Shown here in pieces: positions 1 through 8,580 of a DNA stretch of 29,098 bases (within the stretch, counting starts at the first letter, position 1; each line of letters opens with the position of its first letter). The notes under the pieces are model-generated. The model worked only from the letters and a program-made list of their open reading frames with translations, was not told the DNA's origin and made no database searches. Made by a program: the position numbers and the translations under genes. Source of the DNA: a virus; the IMG/VR virus record IMGVR_UViG_3300005838_000047, positions 1 through 29,098 of that record, one strand, 5' to 3'.

Positions 1-2094
1 GCTGCCGGATTGCAGCAGACATTCAGCAGAGGCGACGAACATGCCTTTTTCCGCATCGTACATCTGGCGGATTTGCGTGGCGGTTGGGGCGGTTGCGGAC
101 ATGTGGCCTAGAGACAATGTAGAAGATGTAGCAGGGTTAGATGACCCATTACCCAAAGAACCGATAGCGAAAGGTAGGTTTGTGCTGTCTGACAGTGAGC
201 CGGTATCAACTGTGTCACTCGCTATAAGCACACCGTCCACATACAAGTAGCGTTCAGTGGACGATATGTTTACCAAGTCAGCCTTGCGCCAAACACTGTC
301 TTCGTATGTAGCGGCTGAAGCTAGCCCACTTGCCGATGCAGTAGCCCCATTCACTTGGCAATCAAGGACGCCGCTTGTGAGCATACCGATATAGACTTCG
401 ACTGACCTTGCAGCATTGGAGAAGCCTATGAAGCTCTCTGTTGAGGCAGTACCAGAAGACTTAAACCAGATGCTCATGTGGAAAGCACCAGTTCCTAGAA
501 CATCCCAATCAGCATCACTGGCTCTAGTCAGATTATTTGATGAACTAAAACCGCTATACCCCATCAACTCCGCACCGGATGCCACAGCCGCTTCGGTCAC
601 CGTTCCGTTTTCGGTGAGGGTGTTGGCCTTGTAGCTGCGATCAACTGTTTTGCTGTTGGCTAGCCATGCGCCACGGATATCGCCAACCATGTAGCCGGTA
701 TTGTATGTGCGGTTGATTTTGAATGACGGTATCCCTCTGGCCGTTGCTTCGGTTGCGGAAGCATTACTTATAATCCCCGTGAAACCATTGCCTCCACCAC
801 CAACAACCTTGCCACCAGAAGCCGAAATATTTGTCAGATCAAACGCCTCTGGATACCCAGTTTCGCCATTCATTACAGAAGCACCCGCCGAATCATCCGC
901 TGTTATAGCGTCAATTGGAGCAAGTATTTTTGCTAACCGCCCATTACTGTTGTCGATGTGATAAAACTGGCCGTCCATGATTGCCACACCGGCACCCGTG
1001 ACATCACTACCAGCAAAGTCAATTACTGTGCCATTGTCTTTGATGAGGCAACTAACGTCTGCGCTAGTCCCATAGTACGCCCCGAAAGTAGGCATTGGCC
1101 CACCCGTGCGTGGATCATGGGCCGGTTGTTGTGCAAATCCAGCACACACACCATCAATATCATTATCGGTCAGTGCCGGTGTCGTGCTGGTGGACAAGCT
1201 ACGAGGCCAGCCAACCGTCCGCTCTGCCCAGCTACCGGAATGTGGATCAATAATGCTAATGCCGTCTTCAGAGCCTACAATGATGTAGCCCATACATGCT
1301 GCCACTGATGTTGGCGTTGCATCGCCAGATAGCGTGACGGTTCCTAGCGGCGTGGTCGATGGTGCGCTGCTGGAGACTTCAGTTAAATCCCAAATATTGA
1401 CTTGGGTGTCTGCGCCAGCATCTTCGATGGTAACAAGCATCAGGCTGGAATACAGCGATGCGACTGACCATTTGCCATTCCACGCTTGACCGTCCACTGA
1501 TGGACCAAAGATGGCTTGGTCAACGAAATTGGCGTTGGCTTCGAGGACGCCAGCGTAGGCAGATTCGGCACCCGCGCTGATGCCCAAGGCAGTCTGTGCG
1601 TCTGATGTCGAGCCGCCAATGTCGATGGGCACATGACGCCAGTCAGTGCCGTCTATGCCGATATAGGTGCGGCTGGCGTTGGGCGGAATGACGTTTGCAT
1701 CGACAGCGTCGGCGCTGCCGCCGTTGATGGTGTCGGAGGTATTGGGCCAGACCTGCAAGTTTGCGGCCCCCAGGTTCATCACCGTGACGACAACCTCAGC
1801 CGCTGCCGTGGGCAGCTTGACGCCGTCACCGGCATTGGCACAGGTCGTGACCCTGGCAAGGGGGCCGGTGATGGCCGTAGCGCCCGCCTGGGTCTGCGTC
1901 GTACCGGCGGTGATCGAGTTCTGCAAAACGAGCCAGCCGGCGGCGCCGTTGGCAGCGTCGGCGACCTGGGCCAAGAAGGCCCTCAAAAGATTGTTCACGG
2001 TGGCCGGCATCCAACCCTCGGTGAGGGCAATATCCTGGACGTCGACGTTGGAGCCGGCGGTCTGGCTGTAGTCGGTAATCTTCGACATCGTCAT
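1..2094 (-). CDS. Tail fibre / receptor-binding protein with LamG-like domain (3' end beyond window)
   Basis: The frame starts at ATG 2094 and stays open to position 1 (698 codons), so the C-terminus is missing. The start overlaps the upstream stop as ATGA, with GGAG about 9 nt before it; a second in-frame ATG lies two codons in. The N-terminus (about residues 1-35, NNLLRAFLAQ) looks like a virion-anchoring fibre segment. Residues about 55-155 are a beta-rich module seen in many phage fibres (AGTTQTQAGA, DTINGG). The middle is repetitive and beta-rich and could be a propeller. From about residue 510 comes a concanavalin/LamG-like lectin fold: HMSIWFKS, RYLYVDGVL and near the end ATQIRQMYDAEKGMF. 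It probably binds a host surface glycan as the last gene of the virion operon. The distal codons are clearly more AT-rich than the first 150. Fibre role fairly sure; ligand unknown. Confidence 0.78.
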   Translation of the reverse strand, partial: MTMSKITDYSQTAGSNVDVQDIALTEGWMPATVNNLLRAFLAQVADAANGAAGWLVLQNSITAGTTQTQAGATAITGPLARVTTCANAGDGVKLPTAAAEVVVTVMNLGAANLQVWPNTSDTINGGSADAVDANVIPPNASRTYIGIDGTDWRHVPIDIGGSTSDAQTALGISAGAESAYAGVLEANANFVDQAIFGPSVDGQAWNGKWSVASLYSSLMLVTIEDAGADTQVNIWDLTEVSSSAPSTTPLGTVTLSGDATPTSVAACMGYIIVGSEDGISIIDPHSGSWAERTVGWPRSLSTSTTPALTDNDIDGVCAGFAQQPAHDPRTGGPMPTFGAYYGTSADVSCLIKDNGTVIDFAGSDVTGAGVAIMDGQFYHIDNSNGRLAKILAPIDAITADDSAGASVMNGETGYPEAFDLTNISASGGKVVGGGGNGFTGIISNASATEATARGIPSFKINRTYNTGYMVGDIRGAWLANSKTVDRSYKANTLTENGTVTEAAVASGAELMGYSGFSSSNNLTRASDADWDVLGTGAFHMSIWFKSSGTASTESFIGFSNAARSVEVYIGMLTSGVLDCQVNGATASASGLASAATYEDSVWRKADLVNISSTERYLYVDGVLIASDTVDTGSLSDSTNLPFAIGSLGNGSSNPATSSTLSLGHMSATAPTATQIRQMYDAEKGMFVASAECLLQSGS

Positions 2095-4217
2095 CGTGGC
2101 ATCTCCTGCAGATCATCAATCGTCTGGCCCTGCTGCTGGGCAGCGAGGACTTTGAGTAGCAGCTTGTTGTTGGTCGGCGTTGGGCCGGGGCGCACCGCCT
2201 GGTTCTTCAGATAACCCTGGACGATGGGGCTCATGTACGCCTTCTGCGCCATCCGAGGCACGGCAAGGCCCCCAGCTGCCGACACGGCTATTGTACCGGG
2301 ATCCGCGCCTGCGAGGAACGCGCCGCCGCCGAGGACACCCGCCGGCCCCCCGCCGAGCATCTTCATGACGACCGACCGGATGGCAGTGAAGCTATCGGGC
2401 ATGTTCGTAGACGCCAGCAGGTCGCCGATACGGGCCAGGTCGTTCATGTCGCCCTTGCCGCGCGCGTAGCCGATCACGCCGTCGAAACCCTTGACCGTCT
2501 GCATCAAGCCGCCCAGGGGCACCAGGGCGTCGGTGCGGTCGGCCTGCGTGCCTTTAGTCATGGCCGTCGCCAGGATCAGCAGGTTGCGGTACTGCCTGTT
2601 CAGGTCGAGGTAATCCTGGCGCAGCTCCTTGCCCGTCGGGGGCGGCATCAGGTGCGAATTGTTTCCCGGAGAATATGGCACGAGCGACTTGCCGTCGCTG
2701 GGTTGGATCTTGGCAGCCTGGTGCGTGTACTCAGCCGTCCGCTCCATGGCGCCGTCCATCATGGAGGCTAGCCGATTGAAGGCCCGCTTCAGCTCCGGTG
2801 CGGGGCTATCGCGCGCCGTTCGCTTCAGGTTGGAGACGATGTTCTGGTACGTCGCGCCGTCGAGCTCGACCTTGCGGTCGTTCATTGGAATGTGCGGCCC
2901 GACCTCGGTACCCGTGGGTAACGCCCTACCGTCGGCGCCTACGCGGCCAAGGCCGGCGGCTGCCCGCATCGCGTTGATGTCGTCCACCGCCTGCTTGAAC
3001 TGGGCGGCGACATCCTTGGGTAGGCGGTTGCCGGCATAGTCCTTGATAATCTCGTCCAGCTCCTTGAAGGCCGCGCCGTCCATGGTGACCTTGGTCTGCG
3101 CCGCCAGGCCCTCGTAGCGGGCGCCCAGAGCCTCGAAGGCGTCGTCGATGGCCTGGGGTGAGGCGTCGTCGCCAGACATGCCGGCCTTGGCCATGACGGC
3201 CCTGTTGAAGGCCATACGCTGCTCGTGGAACAGCGCCATCTGGTGCCGCGCCGTGATGGGCAGCTGCGCGAAGCTGCTCTCCAAGACCTGCAGAAACTTA
3301 GAGTTGGTGATCTGGCCCGTCGTCATGGGGATCTTATATTCCCCGGCAAGCCCAGTCATCTCCTTGCGCAGCTTGGAGGCATCACTACCGAAGCTGCGCG
3401 CCAGGGGCGACAACGCCTTCCGGCCAGCTCCCTTCACGACGCCGGCGATCGAGGGCGTCACCATGGAGACACCCATGGACGTCAGCGGGCCGTTGCCCAG
3501 CTCCTGAGCCGCGCCGCCCGTACCGCCGGCGATCATCTGCATGCCCTTCTGCTCGTTGAGTACAGTGCCGACGCCTTTGCGCGTCATGGCGCGCTGTACT
3601 GCAGGCGCCGTCCTACCGGCCTGCTTTATTGGCTGGCCAAGCGCCTTGAGAGCGCGTCCAGGCGTGAAGAACACGCCGGTATCAACGGTAGACTTGCCAG
3701 CGCCACGAGCCACTTTGTCCAGTGTGGATCGGTAGTTAGTAGGCCCCATATCACCAAGCAGCTCAGTAGCAATTCCGGTGCCAGCCTCTCCAGCGACACC
3801 CAAGCCCGCATTGATATTCTCCCTGAATTGTCCAGGGCCCGTCAGACCTAGGGCCTCGGTCGCGGCGGCTGACAGATCCATGGCTCCGCCGACGTAGGCG
3901 TTGGCCTGGTCGCCGACGCCGCGCACAAACTCGCCAGCGGCGCGGACGCCTTTGTTGAGGGCCGGCAACTTGCCGTAGGCCTTCTGCGCGGCGTACGGGT
4001 CGACCGGCGTGCCGGTGATCTGGACGTTGGGCGCGCCTGGCGGCGCGGGCTCGACTTTGTTGTCGTTCAGGACGACCTCTGTCAGCTCGCCCTCGACCGA
4101 CATATACGTCTTGCCGGTATGGGCGGAGGATAGGATCTTGACCTCCTGCATGACGCCGCCCTCGGTCTGCAAGTATCGCTTGCCTGTCGAGGGGCTCTGG
4201 AAGATTTCGCCTCCCAT
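2091..4217 (-). CDS. Predicted large internal/ejection virion protein (708 aa)
   Basis: This 708-aa protein starts at an ATG sharing one base with the previous stop (TAATG) and overlaps the fibre gene by ATGA. No catalytic motif is recognised. The N-terminal 60 residues carry two similar short segments (SPSTGKRYLQTEGG and SAHTGKTYMSVEGE), an internal duplication. A long Ala/Gly-rich, amphipathic region follows, then a helical middle (residues about 270-560), then a Gly/Ala-rich hydrophobic stretch near residue 630 (GGGPAGVLGGGAFLAG). Large Ala/Gly-rich proteins at this place, between stabilisation protein and fibre, are usually virion proteins ejected with the DNA (P22 gp7/gp16/gp20 or T7 gp14-16 analogues). 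That role is inferred from position and composition, not from a specific motif. Confidence 0.6.
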   Translation of the reverse strand: MGGEIFQSPSTGKRYLQTEGGVMQEVKILSSAHTGKTYMSVEGELTEVVLNDNKVEPAPPGAPNVQITGTPVDPYAAQKAYGKLPALNKGVRAAGEFVRGVGDQANAYVGGAMDLSAAATEALGLTGPGQFRENINAGLGVAGEAGTGIATELLGDMGPTNYRSTLDKVARGAGKSTVDTGVFFTPGRALKALGQPIKQAGRTAPAVQRAMTRKGVGTVLNEQKGMQMIAGGTGGAAQELGNGPLTSMGVSMVTPSIAGVVKGAGRKALSPLARSFGSDASKLRKEMTGLAGEYKIPMTTGQITNSKFLQVLESSFAQLPITARHQMALFHEQRMAFNRAVMAKAGMSGDDASPQAIDDAFEALGARYEGLAAQTKVTMDGAAFKELDEIIKDYAGNRLPKDVAAQFKQAVDDINAMRAAAGLGRVGADGRALPTGTEVGPHIPMNDRKVELDGATYQNIVSNLKRTARDSPAPELKRAFNRLASMMDGAMERTAEYTHQAAKIQPSDGKSLVPYSPGNNSHLMPPPTGKELRQDYLDLNRQYRNLLILATAMTKGTQADRTDALVPLGGLMQTVKGFDGVIGYARGKGDMNDLARIGDLLASTNMPDSFTAIRSVVMKMLGGGPAGVLGGGAFLAGADPGTIAVSAAGGLAVPRMAQKAYMSPIVQGYLKNQAVRPGPTPTNNKLLLKVLAAQQQGQTIDDLQEMPR

Positions 4218-5764
4218 TAGGGCACCCTCCCAAAGGGCACCAGGTCACCGGGACCGTCTGGATCCTTGATGCCCGTGGCCTGTGCTCGAGCCCTCGGCTC
4301 GACATAGGCATCCGCGCCGTCGTAGACGCCGGCCTCGATCCTGACAAACTCGACGCGATCTTCGATGACGCTGATGAACTGGTTCAGTGCGGCCTTGTAT
4401 TTGTCCAGCGGGATCTGGGTCGCCGACAGCTGCGAGGAGGCGTTCTTGGCGGCGTCGCCTTCCTTCTCGGTGATCTGCCCGCCGCCCTTCAGCTCCTGGA
4501 AGGCCTCCATGAACGCCTTGTCGCCGACGTGCGTGATCAGTGCCTGGGCGTCGGCCATACCGCTGCCGCGTGTCAGGATGTCGGGCGCCAAGCCCTGCAT
4601 GTAAGCCTGCGACGCGATAGTGCCGCCGATGTTGCCTATGTCGAGCGTGCCGCGACCGACAATGCTGGCCAGGTCGGGATGATCCCGTAGTTCCTTCAGC
4701 TTCTGTATCATCACCTCGGCACGAGCGGCTGTCTGAGGCAGATTGCTCCGCGCCTCGATCCGCAGAGCCATCAACTTGTCGTTTGTACGGACGGCGGCGT
4801 CTAGCTCCGCCTGCTGCTGTGCGTTGGGCTTCATCCATACCCTGCGGCCCTTGGTCTTATCCCAGACCATGGTCTGCTCGAAGGCGTTACCCTCCTGGGC
4901 CCGACGCGCGCGGAACTGCGCCAGCTGTGACGCCTTGGTGTTAGGGCCAGGTGTCGGCATCTGATTTGGCCCACCTGTGGCGCTGGGCTTCCTGGGTACG
5001 GTTCCCGGAACCACGGGCGCGCGGCCCGAACCGGCGGCGATGGCCGCGTTCGCAACAGCAACCGGCTGGGGTCGCGGCGCTGGTGCTCGCGCGGCGGTCG
5101 TCGCCAAGGGAGGCGAAGACGCGACGCCCGTCGCGCCCTGCCCGCCGAGGTTTAGCGGCTGGGGCTGCTCGGTGCCCTCCGGGTAGTAGTCACGGTTGCC
5201 TCGATCAATTATGTCGCCGTCTTGAGACGTCACCGTCCTGCCGTTGATGACGCCAAAGCGCATGGCTCCCGGCTTCATCCGCTTCTGCCCCTGCTTAATT
5301 TTATCGATATACAGCTCTTTGGCTATAGTAGGCGGCGGCGCCACGTCGTTGCCCGCCATATCCTTCATACCCATCTGGAAGAACGTCCGCTCTCGCTGGG
5401 CGTCGAGCAGTGCCCGCTTGCGGGCGGCGTCCTCGGCGGGCCACAAATCCTTCTGGCGCTGGTGTAGCTCGGTCGCCTGCTCGGCGGTCGTCTGTTGCCG
5501 TGCAGCGGCATCCTTGGCCTGCTGCATCTGCGCGACCTTCTGCGCCATCTGCAGGCCCTGCAGCTGGCGTAGGCGCGCCGCCTGGGTGCGATCGTTCATG
5601 GCCCCCATGAAGGCGCCGCCGGGGTTGGCGCGGGCCACGCCGCCAGGCTCGTAGGAGGGCGCGCCGCCAGCCGACAGTGCGCCGCCGGCGGCGATCAGGG
5701 CCTGGTAGAAGGCCTGTTGCTTGTCGCCAGCTGTCAGCCCTGGCATGGCGTAGTTCTGGGCCAT
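4217..5764 (-). CDS. Predicted internal/ejection virion protein (515 aa)
   Basis: The gene is 515 codons from ATG 5764, joined by TAATG to the gene before and after. The N-terminus is Ala/Gly-rich (QALIAAGGALSAGG), followed by a Gln/Ala/Arg-rich helical stretch (about residues 80-140, predicted coiled coil). A Pro/Ala-rich linker spans residues about 205-280. The C-terminal half is helical (residues about 310-490) and looks like a folded domain (TNDKLMALRIEARSNLPQTA, then LATSIVGRG-type turns). No enzyme motif is seen. Its location between the 708- and 296-aa genes suggests a virion-internal protein delivered at infection. A tail-assembly role is also possible. Confidence 0.55.
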   Translation of the reverse strand: MAQNYAMPGLTAGDKQQAFYQALIAAGGALSAGGAPSYEPGGVARANPGGAFMGAMNDRTQAARLRQLQGLQMAQKVAQMQQAKDAAARQQTTAEQATELHQRQKDLWPAEDAARKRALLDAQRERTFFQMGMKDMAGNDVAPPPTIAKELYIDKIKQGQKRMKPGAMRFGVINGRTVTSQDGDIIDRGNRDYYPEGTEQPQPLNLGGQGATGVASSPPLATTAARAPAPRPQPVAVANAAIAAGSGRAPVVPGTVPRKPSATGGPNQMPTPGPNTKASQLAQFRARRAQEGNAFEQTMVWDKTKGRRVWMKPNAQQQAELDAAVRTNDKLMALRIEARSNLPQTAARAEVMIQKLKELRDHPDLASIVGRGTLDIGNIGGTIASQAYMQGLAPDILTRGSGMADAQALITHVGDKAFMEAFQELKGGGQITEKEGDAAKNASSQLSATQIPLDKYKAALNQFISVIEDRVEFVRIEAGVYDGADAYVEPRARAQATGIKDPDGPGDLVPFGRVP

Positions 5765-6654
5765 TATGCGAATACTCCATCCTTGCCGAATAGGCTGCCG
5801 GCGATGCCGGCGCCCGAGGCACCATAGCCGAGATACTTGGCAAACGGGTCACTATAAATCGGCCGAGTTGTAGAGCTCGAGCTGCCGTAGGATCCGCCGC
5901 CGACGTTGGCCATAAACTCGCGCAGGGCATCGCGGGGCGCCTGCTGATTGAAGTCGTGGCGCTGGATGCGATCGGCGAGCTCCGCCTGGCCCTGGGCCTC
6001 GAATGCCCCACCAACGGATCCGAGCCGCTCGAAGTCGCTGTAGTCCGAGGCGGCGATGTCCGGGGCGAGCGACGCCGCGTTCATTTGCGTTGCGCGCTCC
6101 GCCTGGCCGAGGCCGGCGAGCTGGCCCTGGGCACCGACCATGCGGCCCCGCTCACTCTCGTAGGCCGGCGCCAGGATCCCGGTCGCGATATGGCCGGCAC
6201 GATCCTCGGCGACGCCCTGGTGCAGACCCGACCCGTAGCGGCCCGAGGTAGTGAACTGGGCGTCGGTCGACGCCCTGGTGCTCTCGATCGCCTGATCGAT
6301 CAGATCCTGTAGGTGCGGGTTACTGCCGAGGAAGTTGCCGCTGGCCGTCTCCTGTAAGAGGCCGGCCCTCGGCGTGTTATCCAGGAAATCGCCGCGAGCG
6401 GCGGCGCCGATCGTCTCCTTGCCCTGGCGCTGCAGGGGAGAGCCCGCCGTCGCCCGATCGCGGATCTTGCCCAGGGCGTCGGTCGTGGCGCCGTGCAGGG
6501 GCACCACGGTCGAGTTGGGGTACGCCTGGCGGGGGTTCGACAGCTGCGTGTCGGCCTGGGCGAAGCCGCGCTTCAAGTACGGTCGCTGCCCCTCCCAGGG
6601 ATCGTTGCTAACGACGGTCGTGCCAGACGAGCTGGGCTTGTCATTGTCGGACAT
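5764..6654 (-). CDS. Predicted small ejection/internal virion protein (296 aa)
   Basis: 296 aa from ATG 6654, TAATG-coupled on both sides. The N-terminus has DPWEGQRPYLKRGFAQA, a segment often seen near the start of small podovirus internal proteins. The middle (about residues 60-215) is Ala/Gln/Gly-rich with few bulky residues. The end is Gly/Ser-rich with a short hydrophobic tail (YLGYGASGAGIAGSLFG). The composition resembles membrane-active ejection proteins such as T7 gp14 or P22 gp7 in kind; I see no sequence-level proof. It is encoded next to the GNAT-like 148-aa protein, as in other podoviral virion clusters. Confidence 0.55.
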   Translation of the reverse strand: MSDNDKPSSSGTTVVSNDPWEGQRPYLKRGFAQADTQLSNPRQAYPNSTVVPLHGATTDALGKIRDRATAGSPLQRQGKETIGAAARGDFLDNTPRAGLLQETASGNFLGSNPHLQDLIDQAIESTRASTDAQFTTSGRYGSGLHQGVAEDRAGHIATGILAPAYESERGRMVGAQGQLAGLGQAERATQMNAASLAPDIAASDYSDFERLGSVGGAFEAQGQAELADRIQRHDFNQQAPRDALREFMANVGGGSYGSSSSTTRPIYSDPFAKYLGYGASGAGIAGSLFGKDGVFA

Positions 6655-7100
6655 TACAAATCCTTCTCGAGAGTGACGTGTGTCTTCTTGTAGTCGGTGA
6701 GCACCTTCTCCCAGCCAGGTCGAACGACCGCGTTGATCTCAACGCAACCCTTCTCCCTGGCCCAGTCCTCGACGTTTTCCAGGTGATGCACCCAACGGGC
6801 GCGCTCCCGGCCAACGCAGAGCCAGATGCGGCAGACCTTCTTCCGAGGGTATTCGACGATGTAGGTAACCATGACGCCCAGGACGCCCTCGTCGTGGGTC
6901 CAGGCAGCCCACAGCTGCCCGCGCCCCTCGATCAGGTCTTCCTTGACCTCGGCGACCGTATGGCTGGCGGAGCGAGCCAGGGCCTGCTCGATCAGCTCCT
7001 CGCAGAGCGGCCACATCTCCTCGATCTCGTCGGCGGGGACGCCCCATAGGCCGACGGCCTTGCCGTCTACCTCATCGATAGTCTGCGCTGCGTCGGTCAT
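6654..7100 (-). CDS. GNAT-like acetyltransferase-fold protein of the virion cluster (148 aa)
   Basis: 148 aa from ATG 7100, overlapping the previous stop by ATGA. The pattern is that of small phage GNAT-like proteins: a helical start (IEEMWPLCEELIEQAL), then GQLWAAWTHDEGVLGVMVT (beta2-beta3), PRKKVCRIWLCVG (beta4), a helix WVHHLENVEDWAREKGC, and VRPGWEKVLTDYKKTHVTLEKDL at the end. Such proteins occur in podovirus internal-protein clusters near the T7 gp13 position. The usual acetyl-CoA loop (Q/RxxGxG/A) is not obvious: the corresponding part reads VGRERARWVHHL. It may therefore be a non-catalytic structural member. Fold call moderately sure, activity unknown. Confidence 0.68.
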   Translation of the reverse strand: MTDAAQTIDEVDGKAVGLWGVPADEIEEMWPLCEELIEQALARSASHTVAEVKEDLIEGRGQLWAAWTHDEGVLGVMVTYIVEYPRKKVCRIWLCVGRERARWVHHLENVEDWAREKGCVEINAVVRPGWEKVLTDYKKTHVTLEKDL

Positions 7101-8272
7101 ACGAACACCCCTGGGTCTATGTAATTAGGATCAAGCCAGGGTACCTCGTAGCCACTTACGGCTACACCCTGATCGTTGATGTATGACGGGCCTGTATCCA
7201 GGCCATACGGACGCGCTCCGGCAGGGTCACTGGCGCCGATATCTTTTAACCACTGCTGCGCCCTGTCGTGGGCCGGTGTACCGCGATTGAGTGCTTTGAC
7301 GAGAACCTGCTCGGGTACACCGTTGCCGCCCGTGTAGCCGTCTGATAAACCGCCGCCCTCTGTCAAAGATAAGGCGTCAGCGATTGATGAGCTGCCGTAC
7401 TTACCTAGGTCGCTGTCAGGGTTCAACAAATCATCTTTGAATTGCTGCATCTGGCGAGCGCCCGCTTGATAGTCGAACGGCGTGGGGTCATCACCAAGAG
7501 TGACGCCCTTGTGCAGTATGTAGGCGGCTAGGGCTGCGGCCGCCGCCGGCCCTGCCGTTGTCATCAGACCCTGGGTTGCCCCAGCGGCAGCTTCCCCGCC
7601 CGCAAGCGTAGCTGCGCTACTGCCGCCAGTGAGGGAGGCAGAACTTAGCGCGGCCCCCGCCTCAGGTGCCCCGCCGAGCAAGTAGGGCGCCAGGGAGGCC
7701 TCTGTGCCTATTGTGCCCATAGCAGGGAAGCTATTCAGCAGCCCCACAGGAATGGCACTGGTCGGTAAAGCGGCGATAGATCCTAGATCGGCAACCGGGG
7801 CGCCATACGGAGTAGGGGTAGGCGGCGCGTATGGGTTGGCGCCGAACACCTCACCCGCCCCGCTCAAGGTGTAGCCGTCAGGGGTCGGTGGGGTCGGCAG
7901 GCTGGAGGGATCGGCACTCGACGCACCGTCGAAGCCCAGCAGCTCTTTACCGTGACCAACAAGCCCCTTGCCGGTGAAGATATCCAGACCCTTATCCAAC
8001 CCCCCTAAAATCGTTGGGCCGAATGCCAGGGCGGCGGAGCCTGCGTCGAAGCCGCCCCCGCTGCCGCCGCCCCCTTCGCCACCGCCGCCAGGCACCTCGT
8101 CCTTGGCGTTGGGGTTACCGAAGAACCCAGTCGAGACCTCGGGCGTAATCGCAGGCGCCTGGGGTACGCCGCTGATCGGGGGGATCCCCAGGACGTCGTC
8201 GTAGGGGTTATGGGCCCCTCTGCCGGTCCAATAGTTGTATGCAGCTGGTTCGCTGCGCCCGAAATAGTTCAT
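7097..8272 (-). CDS. Gly/Ala-rich predicted virion protein (391 aa)
   Basis: 391 aa from ATG 8272, with ATGA overlaps at both ends. No family is recognised. Residues about 60-75 are a glycine run (GGGGEGGGGSGGG). Residues about 120-215 are Pro/Ala/Ser-rich, and residues about 215-250 form an Ala-rich hydrophobic stretch ending in AALAAYILHKG that could span a membrane. The C-terminal 130 residues look folded and carry Trp/Tyr (RAQQWLKDIGASDP). Low complexity plus one hydrophobic segment suits a protein that leaves the virion and contacts the host envelope, as its neighbours may. Base composition is slightly less GC-rich than in flanking genes. Confidence 0.5.
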   Translation of the reverse strand: MNYFGRSEPAAYNYWTGRGAHNPYDDVLGIPPISGVPQAPAITPEVSTGFFGNPNAKDEVPGGGGEGGGGSGGGFDAGSAALAFGPTILGGLDKGLDIFTGKGLVGHGKELLGFDGASSADPSSLPTPPTPDGYTLSGAGEVFGANPYAPPTPTPYGAPVADLGSIAALPTSAIPVGLLNSFPAMGTIGTEASLAPYLLGGAPEAGAALSSASLTGGSSAATLAGGEAAAGATQGLMTTAGPAAAAALAAYILHKGVTLGDDPTPFDYQAGARQMQQFKDDLLNPDSDLGKYGSSSIADALSLTEGGGLSDGYTGGNGVPEQVLVKALNRGTPAHDRAQQWLKDIGASDPAGARPYGLDTGPSYINDQGVAVSGYEVPWLDPNYIDPGVFV

Positions 8273-8580
8273 CCGATCAATACCACCTTGTAGGTCTTCG
8301 TATTGCCATCGTTAGCATGGATTAGGCTCATAGATCCATTGACGGGTGCGCTCATGTCCCGGTAGGGGATCCCGGCACTGAAGGCACCCGCGTTGGCCGG
8401 GGTGCACAGGGCGACGGTATTCACTCCGATACGGGCATCTGTCACGGTCGTGGAGGCGGCGCTCGTGGTGACGGTGACGTCGAGCACGTTGTTAGTCTTG
8501 CCCTCGAAGAGCTGCCGCACGTCGTGCGCCAGGCCATGGCCAAGGCCTTCTGCCGGGATCTGGAAGGTCGTGATGGCCAT
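8269..8580 (-). CDS. Small predicted structural protein (103 aa)
   Basis: 103 aa from ATG 8580 (TGATG junction with the previous gene, ATGA with the next). The sequence is beta-rich and polar, with Thr/Ala/Val repeats (LDVTVTTSAASTTVTD) and a closing strand TKTYKVVLIG. A short helical start includes LGHGLAHDVRQLFEGK. No signal peptide, membrane helix or catalytic motif is seen. Small beta-rich proteins in virion operons are often decoration, head-closure or tail components; which applies here cannot be read from sequence. Confidence 0.55.
   Translation of the reverse strand: MAITTFQIPAEGLGHGLAHDVRQLFEGKTNNVLDVTVTTSAASTTVTDARIGVNTVALCTPANAGAFSAGIPYRDMSAPVNGSMSLIHANDGNTKTYKVVLIG

Noticed and set aside
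1-2094. Diversity-generating retroelement target in the fibre
   Set aside because: The C-terminal fold is LamG-like, not C-type lectin, and no reverse transcriptase or template repeat is seen.
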